The translations under genes and the position numbers were made by a program. A stretch of DNA of 64,000 nt from NCBI GenBank assembly GCA_027422505.1, contig JAPQWV010000366.1, positions 496,001 to 560,000 on the forward strand, read 5' to 3'. Shown one piece after another: positions 10,848 through 23,096 of the stretch (position 1 is its first letter; every line of letters starts with the position of its first letter). This stretch comes from Craterostigma plantagineum (taxonomy: Eukaryota; Streptophyta; Magnoliopsida; Lamiales; Linderniaceae). The notes under the pieces were generated by a model, which worked only from the letters and a program-made list of their open reading frames with translations, was not told the origin of the DNA and made no database searches.

Positions 10848-11840
10848 TGACACGCTCAAATACTAGCAGGTGTACTAGGTTGTGCAAGTAGTAAAATGGA
10901 CGAAGTCCGAGTATCGATCCACGAAGATAGCTTGATTAATTCTAAGATATTAAACCTAATTCTAATTTAGACTATGGGAATTTTTATAGTTTTGATGATT
11001 TAATTGAACGAGATAAAAGCGCAAATAATAAACTAGACGCAAATAAAATAGATGAGATAAAGATAAATTGACGACGAGTGACCAAGGCACATGTTCAGCA
11101 CAAATACTTCCTACGTCTTCATAAAATCTATCCTATCTAACCATCATGAATCTCAGTCAAGGTAAAATTTCCTAAGACAATTGCTACTCGTTTGTCCCAC
11201 AATAGCGACCCTATGCGATAGAGAACCAACCCGTATATGTCGCACGCATTAAATCTCTATGAAATTCCCCGAGCTTGAATGCTTTCGGCGCTTAAGGATT
11301 CGAAAACCACACATACGAAACCGAATTCCATTTCTGGTCGGTTTTACGTAGTGATGTTCGATGTTTATTGTTCTATCCGGTCTAATCACTTTGTCCGTCT
11401 CATAAACCAATCAAATAAACATGCATATGTTGATCAGGCATACACAAGCATTAAGCGCAAACAAGGAACACGTGACTCGATTCACACGATCAAATAGGAT
11501 AAGAAAAATATTAATACGTAGTCATTATTCGGCCTACCATGGCCCTAATCACAAAAGAATCTAAGCTATCATATTAATAAAATAGAAGGATAAAATATTC
11601 AAAGGCATAATAGAGAAAAAATATATAAACTTCGCTTTTGCGGCTCGTAATAATCGCGTCTGCCTCTCTTTTATTTCAGTTGCGCAAGGTTCTTCACTAT
11701 GTCGTTTCTTTATTCGCTGTCTAAAGCTTTCTCTCTGTTCGATGCCCCTTTTCAGCGTAGGTTTGCATCCTTAAATAGAGTTGAAAGCCATCGACCATAA
11801 TATGCGATTATCCCACGAGTTGAATTGAAAGCTATCGAAG
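10848..11840 (-). mobile_element. Gypsy 5' LTR (outer border uncertain)
   Basis: The inner end is sharp: on the plus strand the LTR starts TGACACGCTCAAATAC just beyond the primer site. The outer end is not certain. The copia reading frame becomes unreadable at about 11842, so the LTR may run to there (about 1 kb). A TATTTAAGGATG stretch near 11770 on the minus strand could be its TATA box. No other open frame in the stretch looks real. Confidence 0.6.
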
Positions 11841-11841
11841 T

Positions 11842-12998
11842 TGAGACGCAATTTTGCTTTTCGGATGCCCAGCAGACTAGCTTTTCGCCTAGAAATTGAG
11901 CGCCACCGGAGGTGCTTTTCCTGTCCATTCGGCAACCTGCATAATCAGCATCAGTGTAGCCAATAAGTTTGAAGTTCGTACCTTTAGGATACCATAGTCC
12001 TAAGGTAGTAGTGCCCTTAAGGTAGCGAATAATACGCTTCACCGCGAGCATGTGGGATTCTTTGGGATCGGCTTGGAAGCGAGCACAAAGACAAGTGGCA
12101 AAACATGATATCCGGCCGACTAGAAGTGAGGTAGAGAAGAGATCCAATTATGCTGCGATAGAGTGTGATGTCGACCGATTTTCCTGTGGGATCGGCATCT
12201 AACTTGCAACTTGTTGACATGGGTGTGCTGAGAGGCTTGCTATGATCTTGATGGAACCTTTCAGGATGCCCTTAGTATATTTTGTTTGACTGATAAATAT
12301 CCCATCATCGAGCTCCCTGACTTGAAGTCTTAAGAAAAATTGCATCTTTCCCATGTGGCTCATTTCGAATTTACTCTTCATGAGATCTCCAAACTTCTTG
12401 CAAAGCCGTGGATTTGTTGAACCGAAAATGATGTCACCGGCGTAAACTTGAACAACCATCAGATCCTTGTCTTGCCATTTGATGAAGAGGGTCATATCGA
12501 TTGTTCCTCGAATAAATCCAGACATTACGAGGAAGTCACTCAGGACATCATACCAAGCACGTGGGGCTTGTTTTAGTCCGTAGAGAGCTTTATCCAATCG
12601 ATAGACGTGATCGGGATGTTCTTGATCAATGAAGTCGTCTGGCTGAGCAACATAGACTTCTTCTTTAAGTACTCCGTTGAGAAAGGCAGTTTTAACGTCC
12701 ATTTATAGACCTTGAAGGCTTTATGAGCTGCGTAAGCCAATAAGAGACGAATGGCTGCAATCCGGGCAACAAGAGCATACGTTTCGTCGTAGTCAATGCC
12801 TTCCTGTTGGTTGTATCCCTTAGCAACTAAACGTGGTTTGTTCCTGATCACTTCGCCATCTTCATTCTTTTTGTTCTTAATACCCATTTTGTTCCAATGA
12901 TAGTTTACCCATGCAAACGGGGTACTAATTTCCACACTTGAAGACGTTCGAATTGGTTGATTTCCTCTTCCAATCCGGGTCTTGTAGTGCGTCTGCAC
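11842..12998 (-). pseudogene. Copia reverse transcriptase/RNase H fragment
   Basis: Readable blocks in order: [72 protein letters not shown], the polymerase box, [13 protein letters not shown], and the RNase H start LIGYTDADYAGCRMDRKSTS with WASEKQNCVSTS. The catalytic box, normally YVDD, reads YAGD at 12444-12433, so the first catalytic Asp is lost. Sequence resembling copia stops after ACTTCGATAGCT at about 11842. Inactive. Confidence 0.8.
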
Positions 12999-13503
12999 CT
13001 TAGTGGGCTCGTTTTGGCTTCAGAAACAGCTAGAAAGACTGTGTTGATGTCGTGTCCTTACTCCGCTTGAAGGATCGCCAATTATCTAATCAACCGGGTG
13101 AGCTTTAGTCCACTTGCACTCATGTGGCAAAGCTGAAGATGATGCATCAGACAGTTGTGGATCTAGATTTCCAATGAACTCCGATTGTTCATTAGTGTGA
13201 GGAAGTTCTAAATCTGCACTGGGAGGGAGCGACTCTGATGATTCTTCCTCAACACCCATGGTAGGTTCTTTATTGTTCTGTGGCAATCTGAATCGAGTGA
13301 GGTAGTGACTGTTGAAGAACTTGGTACATCGGCCTCGTCGGGTGTATGATTGACGGTGACTGGCGGATGTAGAGGCTCAAAGAGGGAATCCAAGTCTTCC
13401 AACACAAGTCTTAGAGCTTCGTCTGGCGGTGATTGCTGAGTTGTTGCCATCTTCTATTGGTTTTGTGCCAACACACCAGTGAATACGGGTTCTGAGATGT
13501 TGT

Positions 13504-14240
13504 TTACAGAAGCCAACGAGTTGAGCACGGGTCCTGAACTGTTTTGTTCAGAAGCCATTTCTTTCTCTTCGTGAAAAGTGATGTTGTAGCTTTCCTTAAT
13601 CGTGATGTATACTCATTACGCTTTTGATGTTGAAGAATAACCGACGAAAGTTGTTTTGCTTTAGGGTTGAACTTTGCACGTTGCTCTCTGTCGTTCGCCA
13701 CAAAGCACTTGCATCGAAGACTTTAAAGAATGAGATGTTGGGTACTCTCTTATTTACAATCTCATATGGAGTTTTGTTGAAGCGTTTGTGAACCACCGTC
13801 CTGTTTTGGGTAAAACAGACGGTATTTACTGCTTCAGCCCAATGAAAGTGTGGAAGGCCAGAATGGATCAGCATTGTACGAGCCGCTTCCACTAGGGTTC
13901 TGTTTTCCTTTCAACGACCCCATTTTGTTGAGGTGTTTTTGCGGCTGAGAATTGTTGACTTATTTCAAGTTTCTGATAAAACTCACTGAGATATTGATTT
14001 TGAACTCAGTGCCGTTGTCTGTTCGAATAACTTGAATAGTCTCTGTTGCAGCAGATTCTGAGTAGTGTTCACAAAGTTGATAATCAAGTCCCCTGTCTCA
14101 TCTTTGGTTCGGAGGAACTTTGTCCAAGTGTAGCTAGAGAAGTCGTCGACAATTACTAGCACGTACTTGCGTCAACTGATACTATGTGTCTGCATTGGCC
14201 CACAGAGGTCCATGTGGATTAGTTCTAATGGTCGAGAGGT
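13504..14240 (-). pseudogene. Copia integrase core relic
   Basis: Minus-strand translation shows LELIHMDLCGPMQ (first catalytic Asp region), VIVDDFSSYTW, RTDNGTEF (second Asp), VVERKNRTLVEAARTML (catalytic Glu) and HFHWAEAVNT, with frameshifts between them. The catalytic residues themselves are still visible, but the frame is broken near 13970-13900. Confidence 0.7.
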
Positions 14241-14823
14241 AGACACAATTTGCTTGACTTGATGAGACGCTCGCTTCATTTTTCCTAATTGACATGCCGA
14301 ACAATGATGCTCCTTTTGTGGTAGTATAGTTGGAAGACCGTGAGCCAACTTTTTCGTTGAAAGGCGTTGGAGAGCTTTCATATTTAGATGAGACGTTCGT
14401 TGATGCCATAAGTTGTTCCTCTGTAAAATAGTCTGAGAGATGAGGCATACATCTGTCGAGGGCCGCACGGACGTCAGGTTGATCGTGTAAAGATTGGATT
14501 TCCGAAGTCCGTAGAGGAGTTCTGTGTCCTGACTGTCCAAAATTTTGCACCGGTCAGCGTGGAAGACCACTTGAAATCCTTTATCACAGAACTGGCCTAT
14601 GCTGAACAAGTTATGACGGAGGCCTTCGACATAAGACATCTTTTATCATCATATTTTCCAAAATAATATCCCCACATCCAAGAATGGGAGCTGAGTTATT
14701 GTTTCCGAATCTGACTTTACCGTTTGGTTGGTCATTGTAGTTGCTCAGCAGTTCTTGATTTCCAGTCATGTGTGTGGAGCAACCAGAGTCGAGGTACCAC
14801 ACGTGATGGATCCACAAACACAA
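14182..14823 (-). pseudogene. Copia aspartic protease and GAG-pre-integrase domain
   Basis: Protease: HHVWYLDSGCSTHMTG (active-site DSG, 14810-14760), then VRFGNNNSAPILGCG. After a break, YVEGLRHNLFSIGQFCD continues the protease tail, followed by the GAG-pre-integrase zinc-binding block NLWHQRTSHLNMKALQRLS...HHCSACQLGKMKRASH. Order and spacing match plant copia polyproteins. One frameshift near 14640 splits the protease. Confidence 0.8.
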
Positions 14824-14824
14824 G

Positions 14825-16600
14825 TTAGGGAGCTTTAGGTACCCACTTAAGCATGGGTCCTCCCAGATTAGCAGATATAGATTTAGGTTCGGTTATGGTT
14901 CCTAAATTGTTTCTTGAGGGAGTTTTAATAACCCATGTCACTTTCGGAGAAGTGGGTTTGGGTGTAGCCTCTTTAGGTGACTTGGCCTTTTCGGCTTTTG
15001 TCGTCCTAGGCAGAGATTTAGAAACCCATTTGGGTTGAACCCTGCAGGGAAGGTTAATTTCAGCACGTACAAATGCTTTGGTAGGCTTGACCGAGGAAAA
15101 GATCTTTTCTTTTGATAGTCTCCTAAGGTGCTTGGGGGACTCAATCTTTACGGCATACCTTAGGTGAGTACAAGCATGCACAGCGCCATACGCTTTCTTT
15201 ATGGTTGGATCTTGTTTCCTACGGGTCTTTCTAGTGGCATTTGTTTCAGAATGACTAATTTTAGCTTTAGATGTAGAGCCAATTTCGAAATTACTGCTTC
15301 TAAAAATGGTAGGCTATAGTGTACATGTAGAGGCAATTATTCGAAGCGAAGAAATGATTCTTTTATTTCTACGAGTGTCATTTACTTGTACAGAAGGAGC
15401 AACATTCTTAGACATACTCAAATCTACTAGCTCCTTAATACTAGACACTCTCGCCTTCGGTTCTAGTGCTTGCCCTACGCTCCCTGTAGACGTAGGTAAA
15501 ATAGATTTAGTCTTAGCACTTTTAACAGAATTATCAATGCACTTTTGATCTTTCGAAGGTGATTTTTTATTTTCACGCTTTGCATAGTAGCGTGAGAGGT
15601 AGTTTGGGAGGATGAGGAAGCTTTGAGATTTTCCATCTCTTTTAAGAACTTCTTTTCAGCTTCGAAATTCTCTCTTTCTTTATCTAATTTGGCTTGAGCT
15701 TCCTCTATCTGTTTTATTAGAGGAGGTTTGTAGAGAGAATTTTTATAATGAACGTCTTTGACTTCCTTGTACTGTGTTTGAGATTCAGGAGGTTGAACTA
15801 AATCACAGACAGGTGTTAAAGATGGTTTCATATTTTTGTCTCTTTCATTTAGTTCTGTGTAGTCAAAGGGGATTTCAGGCCCATGTGAGGCTCTTCTCTT
15901 AGACGAATCTAAAGTACTTTGTTTTGTCGCTTCAGTGAAATTTCTAAGAGAGGTTACTCCTAAACCCATGTTCTTAATATCATATATTTCTTTCTTCCGT
16001 AGAACACGTGGGTTAGCGAAACCTATGCGTTCTTTGGATTATAGAATTCTGTATCCTTGGGCTGGTTTAGAAATATCGTCTGCTCAGAATGTCCCCTACG
16101 CGTAAAAATATCATCTAATTTCTTAATTTTCGCATATAACTTATTGCGTTCCTCACCTAGGAGAGCATAATTATTTTCTACCATCAGTTTAGCGGCTTGA
16201 CAGGCATCAAGTTCATTACTAAGCTCACTAACTTCGCATTAGATATTTCTAATTGAGCTTCTAAGTTAGTGATCTTAGTGGTAGCTTCGGTTATCCTACA
16301 ATTTAGGGTGGCTTTCTCATTGAGATTCCTAACCAAGCAATTGTAGTTGCTACCCTATCTTCTAATTCCTTAATCTTTTCACTATGCTGCCCTATTTGAG
16401 GTTAACTAGTCTCTCTAGAATGTAGGCTCTTAGTAAGTTCTTCTATTTTAGCACTAGAGCTTCTAAGTTCTGATTCGAGACTATTTATCTTCTCCTGGGA
16501 CTTAGAAAGTTTATCCTCTACTTCCTTAATATTTTTCTGCTCACGTTTCATTTTAGCATATGTGGAAGAAGAGTCTACCTCTTGTGATGAGGTGGATGTG
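14825..16600 (-). pseudogene. Coiled-coil coding extension between copia gag and protease
   Basis: About 1.8 kb of decayed coding sequence lies between the CCHC knuckle and the protease. Readable parts are heptad-rich and charged, e.g. LIKQIEEAQAKLDKERENFE near 15735-15660 and a Leu/Glu-rich stretch over 16600-16100. The rest is Lys/Pro/Ser-rich (about 15180-14830). Some plant copia lineages carry such an extension after gag. A related coiled-coil frame stands alone at 23959-23585. Its role is unknown; it may help particle assembly. Confidence 0.6.
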
Positions 16601-16614
16601 TTATCTTCGTCCTT

Positions 16615-17730
16615 CTAGTTGGATGTTTCGGCGTCGCTGTCGTCGTCAAGGCGTGCCATGAGGGCAAGATTCTCGTCTCCAGAGCTAGACGTGTTTTCGA
16701 ACCAGTGGTCCTGCTTTGCCATGAGGGCTACTCCTGCTTCCTTCTGTTTCGTGAGTTGAAGCTTCTTGGAGTAGTAATTAGCATCTCTTTTCTGGCAAAA
16801 TGACCAGGCTTGCCACAGTTGAAGCACTTGTTGGGCTCTTTCATGTTCTTGACTTCGGAGCTCTCTGGTGCATGTTCCTTGTTCTTAGAGATTAAGGCCA
16901 ACTGCTTCCCTAGTGCCTTCATGCTTGGCTCGACGCCTGAGTCTGATTCTTCTTCTGACTCTGATGAGGAAGGAGGCCTAACGATCTCTCTTTGCGAGGC
17001 TTTGTTCCACGCTTCTCTGATACTAGAGCAACGGTGTTGTCAACCTGCTTGCCCTTCTGCTCTCTCTGGGTCTCGCAAACGTCTTCCTCGTGATGGGCGA
17101 GATTATCAAAGACTGCATGAATATCCATCTCCTCCATATCTTTGTTTTGTCTAAGTTGACTGGATATCTTTTTCCATTCCGAGGGCAGATAGGATAGAAA
17201 TCTGATATTTGTTTCCATGTTTGTCTTCGAGATTTCTATCTTCCTCATCTCGTTGCGAAGAGTGAGGTATCTTTGATATACATCATATAGGCTCTCCTCC
17301 GGCTTTGCTTTGAAGGAGTCATATGCAGTGAGAATATTCGCCTTTTTTGCCTTGATGCCTACTTCCGTCCTCTGCATCATCCTATGCAACTCATCCCACA
17401 TTCCCTTAGCAGTTGGGAGGCTGTCTATTTGTCTAGATGTCATTGGGGATGCCTTGCATGAGTGTGTTCATAGCTATCAGATCAGCCTTCGTGCGGGCCT
17501 TTTCCTCGATAGAGTACTCCCTAGGCTCCTTAAGTCGCCTAGTAGCGGGAATTTGAGGAGTAGCCGTGTCATCACCGGCTATGGTGACCCAAAACTCTGC
17601 AGGTCCCTCATCGAGTGACTGCAATAAATTTTCGGCTTGATCCTTCAGAGCTATGAAGTTTAGGAAGCGGCTTCTCCAGACTGTATATTCACCGCGTTGC
17701 AAGATCGGCGGACGATTGTCGTTTATGCAT
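16615..17730 (-). pseudogene. Copia Gag with CCHC zinc knuckle
   Basis: Three frames follow each other: 17702-17433 (RGEYTVWRSRFLNFIALK, DUF4219-like start), 17443-16919 (UBN2-type gag core with MWDELHRMMQRTE, FKAKPEESLYDVYQRY and FLSYLPSEWKKIS), and 16922-16615 with the knuckle CFNCGKPGHFARK, whose final Cys is blurred by a frameshift, then YYSKKLQLTKQKEAG. An ATG at about 17728 precedes the first block but meets a TAA three codons later. The family role is nucleocapsid formation. Confidence 0.8.
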
Positions 17731-18795
17731 CCATCTCTTCTTTGCTTTTTTTTTTGTTGACGAAGGATCTTCGTTTGTTGTTTTGATGGATTTGAACGAT
17801 GTTATGTGCTTCACAAGTAGCAAATTAGTTAGTAGCGTTTGATATTAAAGCAGTCGAGAATTATTTTCGATTCTATCTTTAGATTTTTGATCGAAAATAA
17901 TTCAGTCGTGATTAAAATGTATGTCACTGTTCTCGTGCGAGAAAGTGCGTCAGCGAGAAAATTTTCGAGCGAGAAAAATTTGTGCAAAAACTTTCGATCG
18001 AGAAAAATCTTTTAATCGTGAATTTATTTCGATCGCAAGAAACAGTACTTAAGGTAGGTTTCTTGCTTAGTCAGAATAAATTCGTTGACTGAAAAAGTTT
18101 TTCGATCGCAAGTATTTTTCGCTTGGTCAAACAGTATTAGTTTTGACCGAAAAAAATTTCGACGGTAAGTTTTGCGAGCGCAAAGGTCAAAATAGGTCTT
18201 CGTCGAGAAAGTTTTTCGCTAAGTAACACTCGAAAAATTCTTCAACTGAAATCGTTCTTAGTAAAGACGATTTTAGTGTTCTGGTCGATAAAAATTTTTG
18301 CGCGGAGTTTTTCTATCGAGAAATTTCTGCGATCGAAAACTTTAGAGAGAAAAATTGAAGTTCCGCCAATAAATCAGAACCCTAATTAACCCTGATTCAA
18401 CCAAAAACGATGAATTAGACTATGAAATCGCAGGTTTCTGCTCGTAATCAGAAGTTTGATTCGCATGAGCAGACAATTAAACACATTATGAAGCAAAATA
18501 TGTCAATTTTAATCAAAATCAAACTGTGTTCAAGTTTGTTCTTCGCGCGAACAGTAACGATTCAAATCTGATCTATTCTGCTAAATTGATATTCAAACTG
18601 CTACGGATCTAATCGACATCGATTTCTATTGCTAGAACAAACACTGAAACATGAAAATCAAATCAGATACGCACAGAATTAGGCAATTCAGATCGAAAAA
18701 CTATTTCGCGCCAAAACTGTTCTTCGCGTGAACAGTTCAGAATATAAATTTCGATCCGAATTCTAACAATTACGATTCAAAACAGAACGAATATG
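17731..18795 (-). other. Copia leader with dense TCGATCG-type motifs
   Basis: Non-coding leader between primer site and gag. It is crowded with variants of TTTCGATCG(C/A)(A)AG and (T)CGAGAAAA, e.g. near 17998, 18028 and 18102. A similar motif crowd fills 19360-20150 in front of the element A frame. No ORF of note. Confidence 0.6.
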
Positions 18796-18807
18796 CTCTG
18801 ATACCAA
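18796..18807 (-). promoter_or_regulatory. Copia primer binding site (tRNA-iMet)
   Basis: On the minus strand the LTR end is followed within two bases by TTGGTATCAGAGC, the complement of the initiator tRNA-Met 3' end and the standard copia primer site. Confidence 0.9.
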
Positions 18808-18808
18808 T

Positions 18809-19156
18809 TGTTAGGTCCTCGTTTGTCAACACAATCAATCCTAGACATGAATTCTGAGGAAATCGATTAGAATTATTGAAATATGAATTTCGATCGAAAC
18901 CTTCACTCGAAGAACACGAGAGAGAATTCCTTTAGTGTGAGAAAGTTTTGCTCTTTCTCTCTCTAGAATTGAATTCGGCAGCCTTTCGGATTGATTCTCT
19001 AATTTTTTGTATTAGGCTCAATGTGTGTACAACTATTTATACCAAACAAACTTGGTATAAATATCAAACTAGTCCTAATCTAAGGACTACTGTACATAAA
19101 GCCCCTAATTACAAGGACAACAAACGAAATCAAGCACAATTAAAATTGATACTACA
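18809..19156 (-). mobile_element. Copia 5' LTR, 348 bp
   Basis: On the plus strand it starts TGTTAGGTCC and ends ACTACA; on the minus strand it begins TGTAGTATCAATTTTAATTG and ends CCTAACA. It has a TATAAATA-type box in the middle. Homologous to 73-421 and 23092-23290. No matching 3' LTR is in the window in this orientation. Confidence 0.85.
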
Positions 19157-20306
19157 TTTCTTGTTAAATTTCTCGTTGTGAACTATTTGAAAACCCGCAT
19201 GCTATTTTCAGAAATACAAGAACTTTAAATCTGGTCCGATTTCTGTGCTCTATCATAGTTTAGGTGTTTTCGATCATTCTAGGAGTATATACATTCGATT
19301 ATCTGCATTTTAGAGGTCGATTGAAGTTTGGACTAAACTGGACTTTAAACGTATGAAGTCATCGAAGAACTTTCTCGATCGCAAACAGTAAAAATTGAAT
19401 TTAGATTTGATTGAGATATTGTTCGTACCGTAAAAGTTTTTCGAGCACTAAGATTTTGACTTAGTCATTAAGACAGATAACGTAGATCAAAAAAGTACTT
19501 ACCATCGAGAAATCCAATTAGGATTTTATGCGAGTGAAAATTAACGAGTGGAATAGATAAAATAGGTGAAATTAGATTTCGAGCGCAAAACTTACCATCG
19601 AAAATGGTACTTTCGGTTTCATTTTATTTCGGTCATAAATTTTAGCGACGATAAAATCTATTTTTCGACGTTTAAATTTCTCAATAGTAAAACTACATAG
19701 CGATAGTTTTTATCGTCAAAAATTTTCTCGGCGATTAACCTAGTTTTTCGTTGTCAATTTTCTCGATCGCAAAATTTCGCAGCAAAAACCTACTTTAAAA
19801 TCGAAAGAAATTCTCGCTCGATAACTTTCACGACGAAAAATTTTATTCACGCGCGAAAAATTTTCTCGATCGTAAATTTACGCGGAAATTAATTTTCTCG
19901 ATCGTAAATTTACACAGACATTTTTTTCGATCGTAAAATTTCTCGGCTACAGTACCACGCCTAACATTCAACACTTAGAAAATTTTGCTAAGTCCTTATC
20001 ACTGTAGCTATAACGAATAGAATTTCTCGATCGACAAATTGGACGGCGATTGTTCCTATGTAAAATTGACACTTAGGCAATCAAATTGAGAATTTCAATT
20101 CTCGAGCGATAAATAGAACGGAACAGTGCTTGACTTTTACGACTCAACACTTATAATATTTTTTCGAACTAAACCAAAATTTTATTAATAAATATACCTA
20201 TGTGCAAAATTATCTCCCATATGACTATCAACATGAAATAATTTGTTTAAATATTATTGTTTGATTATGATATATATTTTTTACTCCAATTAAAAAATTT
20301 GAACTA
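19157..20306 (+). other. Probable leader of element A, copy 2
   Basis: Non-coding, with many TCGATCG-type motifs (19375, 19764, 19866, 19899, 19928, 20028) of the form CTCGATCGTAAATTT. By analogy with the copia leader at 17731-18795 this is taken as the 5' leader of the plus-strand element whose frame starts near 20307. A separate 5' LTR for it was not found; the neighbouring LTR faces the other way. Confidence 0.5.
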
Positions 20307-23096
20307 ATGAATTCATTTCTTATTTTTCAGATGGATCGTTACCCCCAATACAATCACATCTATGACCACAATTTGTACCTCAGTGTACAGGACACCATCT
20401 TCCAGCTCGACCTGACCACCTTTCGGTGTCCGGACGAGATAATTGTGCCCATACTTCAAGGCCATCCCCTCTGGCAGGCACTTACAGTGACGGCATCGGT
20501 GCTAGTGGTCTATCTCCAGCAATTTTGGGGATGAATAAAGAGTGACGCAGTTAACGGCACTTACCAATTCACAATGGTGGTAGGGACAAGACACGTCAGC
20601 TTCAGCAAGGACGATTTTGGCCTTGTCTTAGACCTCCCGTGCAACCATAACTACGCTCCTCAGCTGACGGATGCTGAGATAATTCACGATTTTCACCAAA
20701 TGGGATCCCATCCTCCGCTCACCAAGCTCGCACAAGTACAGAGCAACGGCATCTTGCATCCATGGAAGACAGTTTTTGGTATAATCAACAAGTGTCTGTC
20801 GCCGAAGCACGCCGGTTTCGACAAAGGCAACGGCAACATTCTCCGCATATTCCACGAAATTGCATTCTCCCGAAATTACAATTTCGCCCAGCTGATCTGG
20901 AACGATCTTGCAGAACAGATCAATACCTGAGGCCGAGACCTCGACTCTACTCATTACCTGCTCAGTACAATAGGTGTCTGATCCACAAGCTCAATCAGAA
21001 CTTGCAACAACACCCTTAGATGCGAATATTTTAGATTCAAATAGAGGATTGGGTGGAAGTCTCGAGCCGTCACAACCTCAAGTGACGACGAGCCAACCTA
21101 TTGAGACGGTGTTCACTCAAGGGTTGTCAACAGGCGACATCAGTTGACCTGGACCATCTGCGGAGGCGTTCGTCCCATTTGTGACTGAATAACGACTAAA
21201 ATCCGCACTCTCTGAAGCATTGAAATCATTTGAAGAAAAATAATGGAGAGCGTACGCACCGCAATCAAGGCGTCCCGCCAAGATCGAGGGAAAGCACCCG
21301 TCTCGGAGCCATCTTCATCACAATCACAACCCACACCCACCGACCCTCTCAGCCACTCATCCACCTTATCAACCTATACACCGTACTCCTCAGCCAACTC
21401 CACGACATCTTGCTAGACCGTCTTATTGGCCTTCCCAACCGGATACCTCAAGAAGAATCACTCTTCAGACGTCTGGTGGATCATCCTGACCCACCGACCC
21501 AAACTTGCTGCGGCGAGGACTCCCGCTCCAAACGACAACATGACAACCCGGATAACCACGATCATCATGAGGGGAGAAGAGGCCGAGGACATCTACAAGT
21601 GGTCAAGAATTTGAACAATGCCAAGGCTCAGGCTCAACACAAAAAGATACTGGAGATGCTGAAACCTCACAAACCCACCACACGCTCACAAACTCAAACC
21701 CATAAAACCACCACGCACCGCACCATAACTCTAAGCCCAACCAACCTATCCACCTTCAGAACGCCTCCGTCCACACCACCAACGACCTTTACAAGCTCCT
21801 TGCTTTTAGAAGAAGAAGCAAGTGTCGAAATGCTCGTGGCGTTAGCAGAAATACAAGCCCTTCAAGTTCAACCGCTCCTGACCAGTCAAAGGCATCCAGT
21901 TGTAAAGTCGACCCACACGAAGTCCTCGACAAGTACATTTTCGACGGACAGTGGATGACCCACAGTATGCCCGACGATAGTCAAAGACAAAGACTAAGTA
22001 CGTTCGGCAATTGCTACAACAAGCTTCTGTTGACCTAGTCTTACTAGAAGACGAAGAACTTCAGGAAGGTGAAAATCACAAGGTGGATCCCCTAAGGCTT
22101 CCAGAGTTGATTGCTCAACGAGCAGACGCCCTCCAAATCTAACTCCAGGGACCGTTCGAGTCGATACGCCTTGGGAGAACATAAGGATAGAAATCCCCTT
22201 CATAGAAGAAGTTCATCAGCAAATCTAGAGGTCACCCGATAAAATTAAGCATTTGAACGAGTTCGAGCTCAGAGGCATCTCTCACTAGGAACAGCAGAAA
22301 ATGATGAGTTACGTGTTCATGCTAACCCAACTCGGACCTGATCAGAGGCTAGGTATTCCCAAGAATCAACTGAAGAGCCACCGAGAACTTATCCCCAATA
22401 TGTCAGCTGATAGGAGTCTACTAGGCAAAAGGCGGCATTCCAACTCCAATCTACCAAATAGAGCGAATAGATAGAACTCGAGAAGAACTTAATGAGAGTG
22501 ATATGTCGTATCTTCCTGCAAAAGAAGTCTACAATCTCTACCAGTTGTACGTAGAGAAGTACAATGAGCCTCACGGCTTCATCAAGAAGGAAGGGCTCGA
22601 GGGACTGTATAGATTCATAATGCACTAGGTCAAGTACCATGCTGCACACGACCTTTAGATGGCTCTAGATTGCAATATGAAGAAGGTCAACATGACCGCT
22701 CCGCACAATCAAGGACCTGAGGTCGAATGGCTTCCTAACAATCACGTACATGTTAGCTCAGTCTTGGCAATCACCTACCACAATCCAATTGTCAAAAGTA
22801 ATAGGTTGATGCTGAATACTGAAGTCAACAAATTCTGTGATGGGACGCTCAAAGTAATCAGGAAAAATATAGAGAAGGGATTGGAAGAAATCAACAGAGG
22901 GACCATGCTGAAGCTTCACAAGTTTGTGAGAGAACAACCGTTTCTGATGCAAGTACTTGAAGCGATTGAGGAGCGATTGGAGCTGAGAGACATCATTAGG
23001 AACTACGAGCATGCGCTGGGCTTGCGCAGGTCGTTCTTTGCCCGACGAGGACAGATAGCACGGAAGGGCAATCTAGCACAAATGGGAGGAATGTAG
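20307..23096 (+). pseudogene. Cargo protein of non-autonomous LTR element A (decayed)
   Basis: A protein unrelated to Gag or Pol, readable in pieces. N-terminal part 20334-20930: MDRYPQYNHIYDHNLYLSVQ, then HPLWQALTVTASVLVVYLQQ, a TGA just after QFWG, then FGLVLDLPCNHNYAPQLTDA, WKTVFGIINKCLSPKHAGFD and NFAQLIWNDLAEQI. The middle (20935-22650) is Pro/Ser/His/Gln-rich and full of stops. The C-terminal part 22659-23096 has NKFCDGTLKVIRKNI and LEAIEERLELRDIIRN. The blocks VYLQQFW, CLSPKHAGFDK and KF(C)DGTL resemble, from memory, hypothetical proteins abundant in Asteraceae genomes that also lie between LTRs; this needs a search. Function unknown. Confidence 0.6.

Larger units (their letters stand above)
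7560..11840 (-). mobile_element. Ty3/gypsy (Athila-like) retrotransposon relic, minus strand
   Basis: Read from high to low coordinates: part of a 5' LTR (to 10848), a tRNA-Asp-type primer site (10841-10825), leader, gag (10643-8936), aspartic protease (about 8885-8670), reverse transcriptase (8527-7900) and the start of RNase H (about 7870-7620). Integrase, envelope-like frame, polypurine tract and 3' LTR are absent: the element is cut off near 7560, where it meets the PMD relic. The long gag without a zinc knuckle, the FMDD version of the polymerase box and the tRNA-Asp primer site point to the Athila/Tat side of Ty3/gypsy. It sits against the truncated 3' end of the copia relic and probably inserted into it. 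Confidence 0.8.
11842..19156 (-). mobile_element. Ty1/copia retrotransposon relic with 5' LTR, minus strand
   Basis: From right to left: 5' LTR (19156-18809), iMet primer site (18807-18796), leader (18795-17730), gag with CCHC knuckle, a long coiled-coil coding extension, protease, GAG-pre-integrase, integrase, reverse transcriptase and the beginning of RNase H. This is the copia order (integrase before reverse transcriptase). The 3' end and 3' LTR are missing; the gypsy LTR abuts it. Frameshifts and stops occur in every domain, so it is a fossil. Its LTR is clearly homologous to those of element A. Confidence 0.85.
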
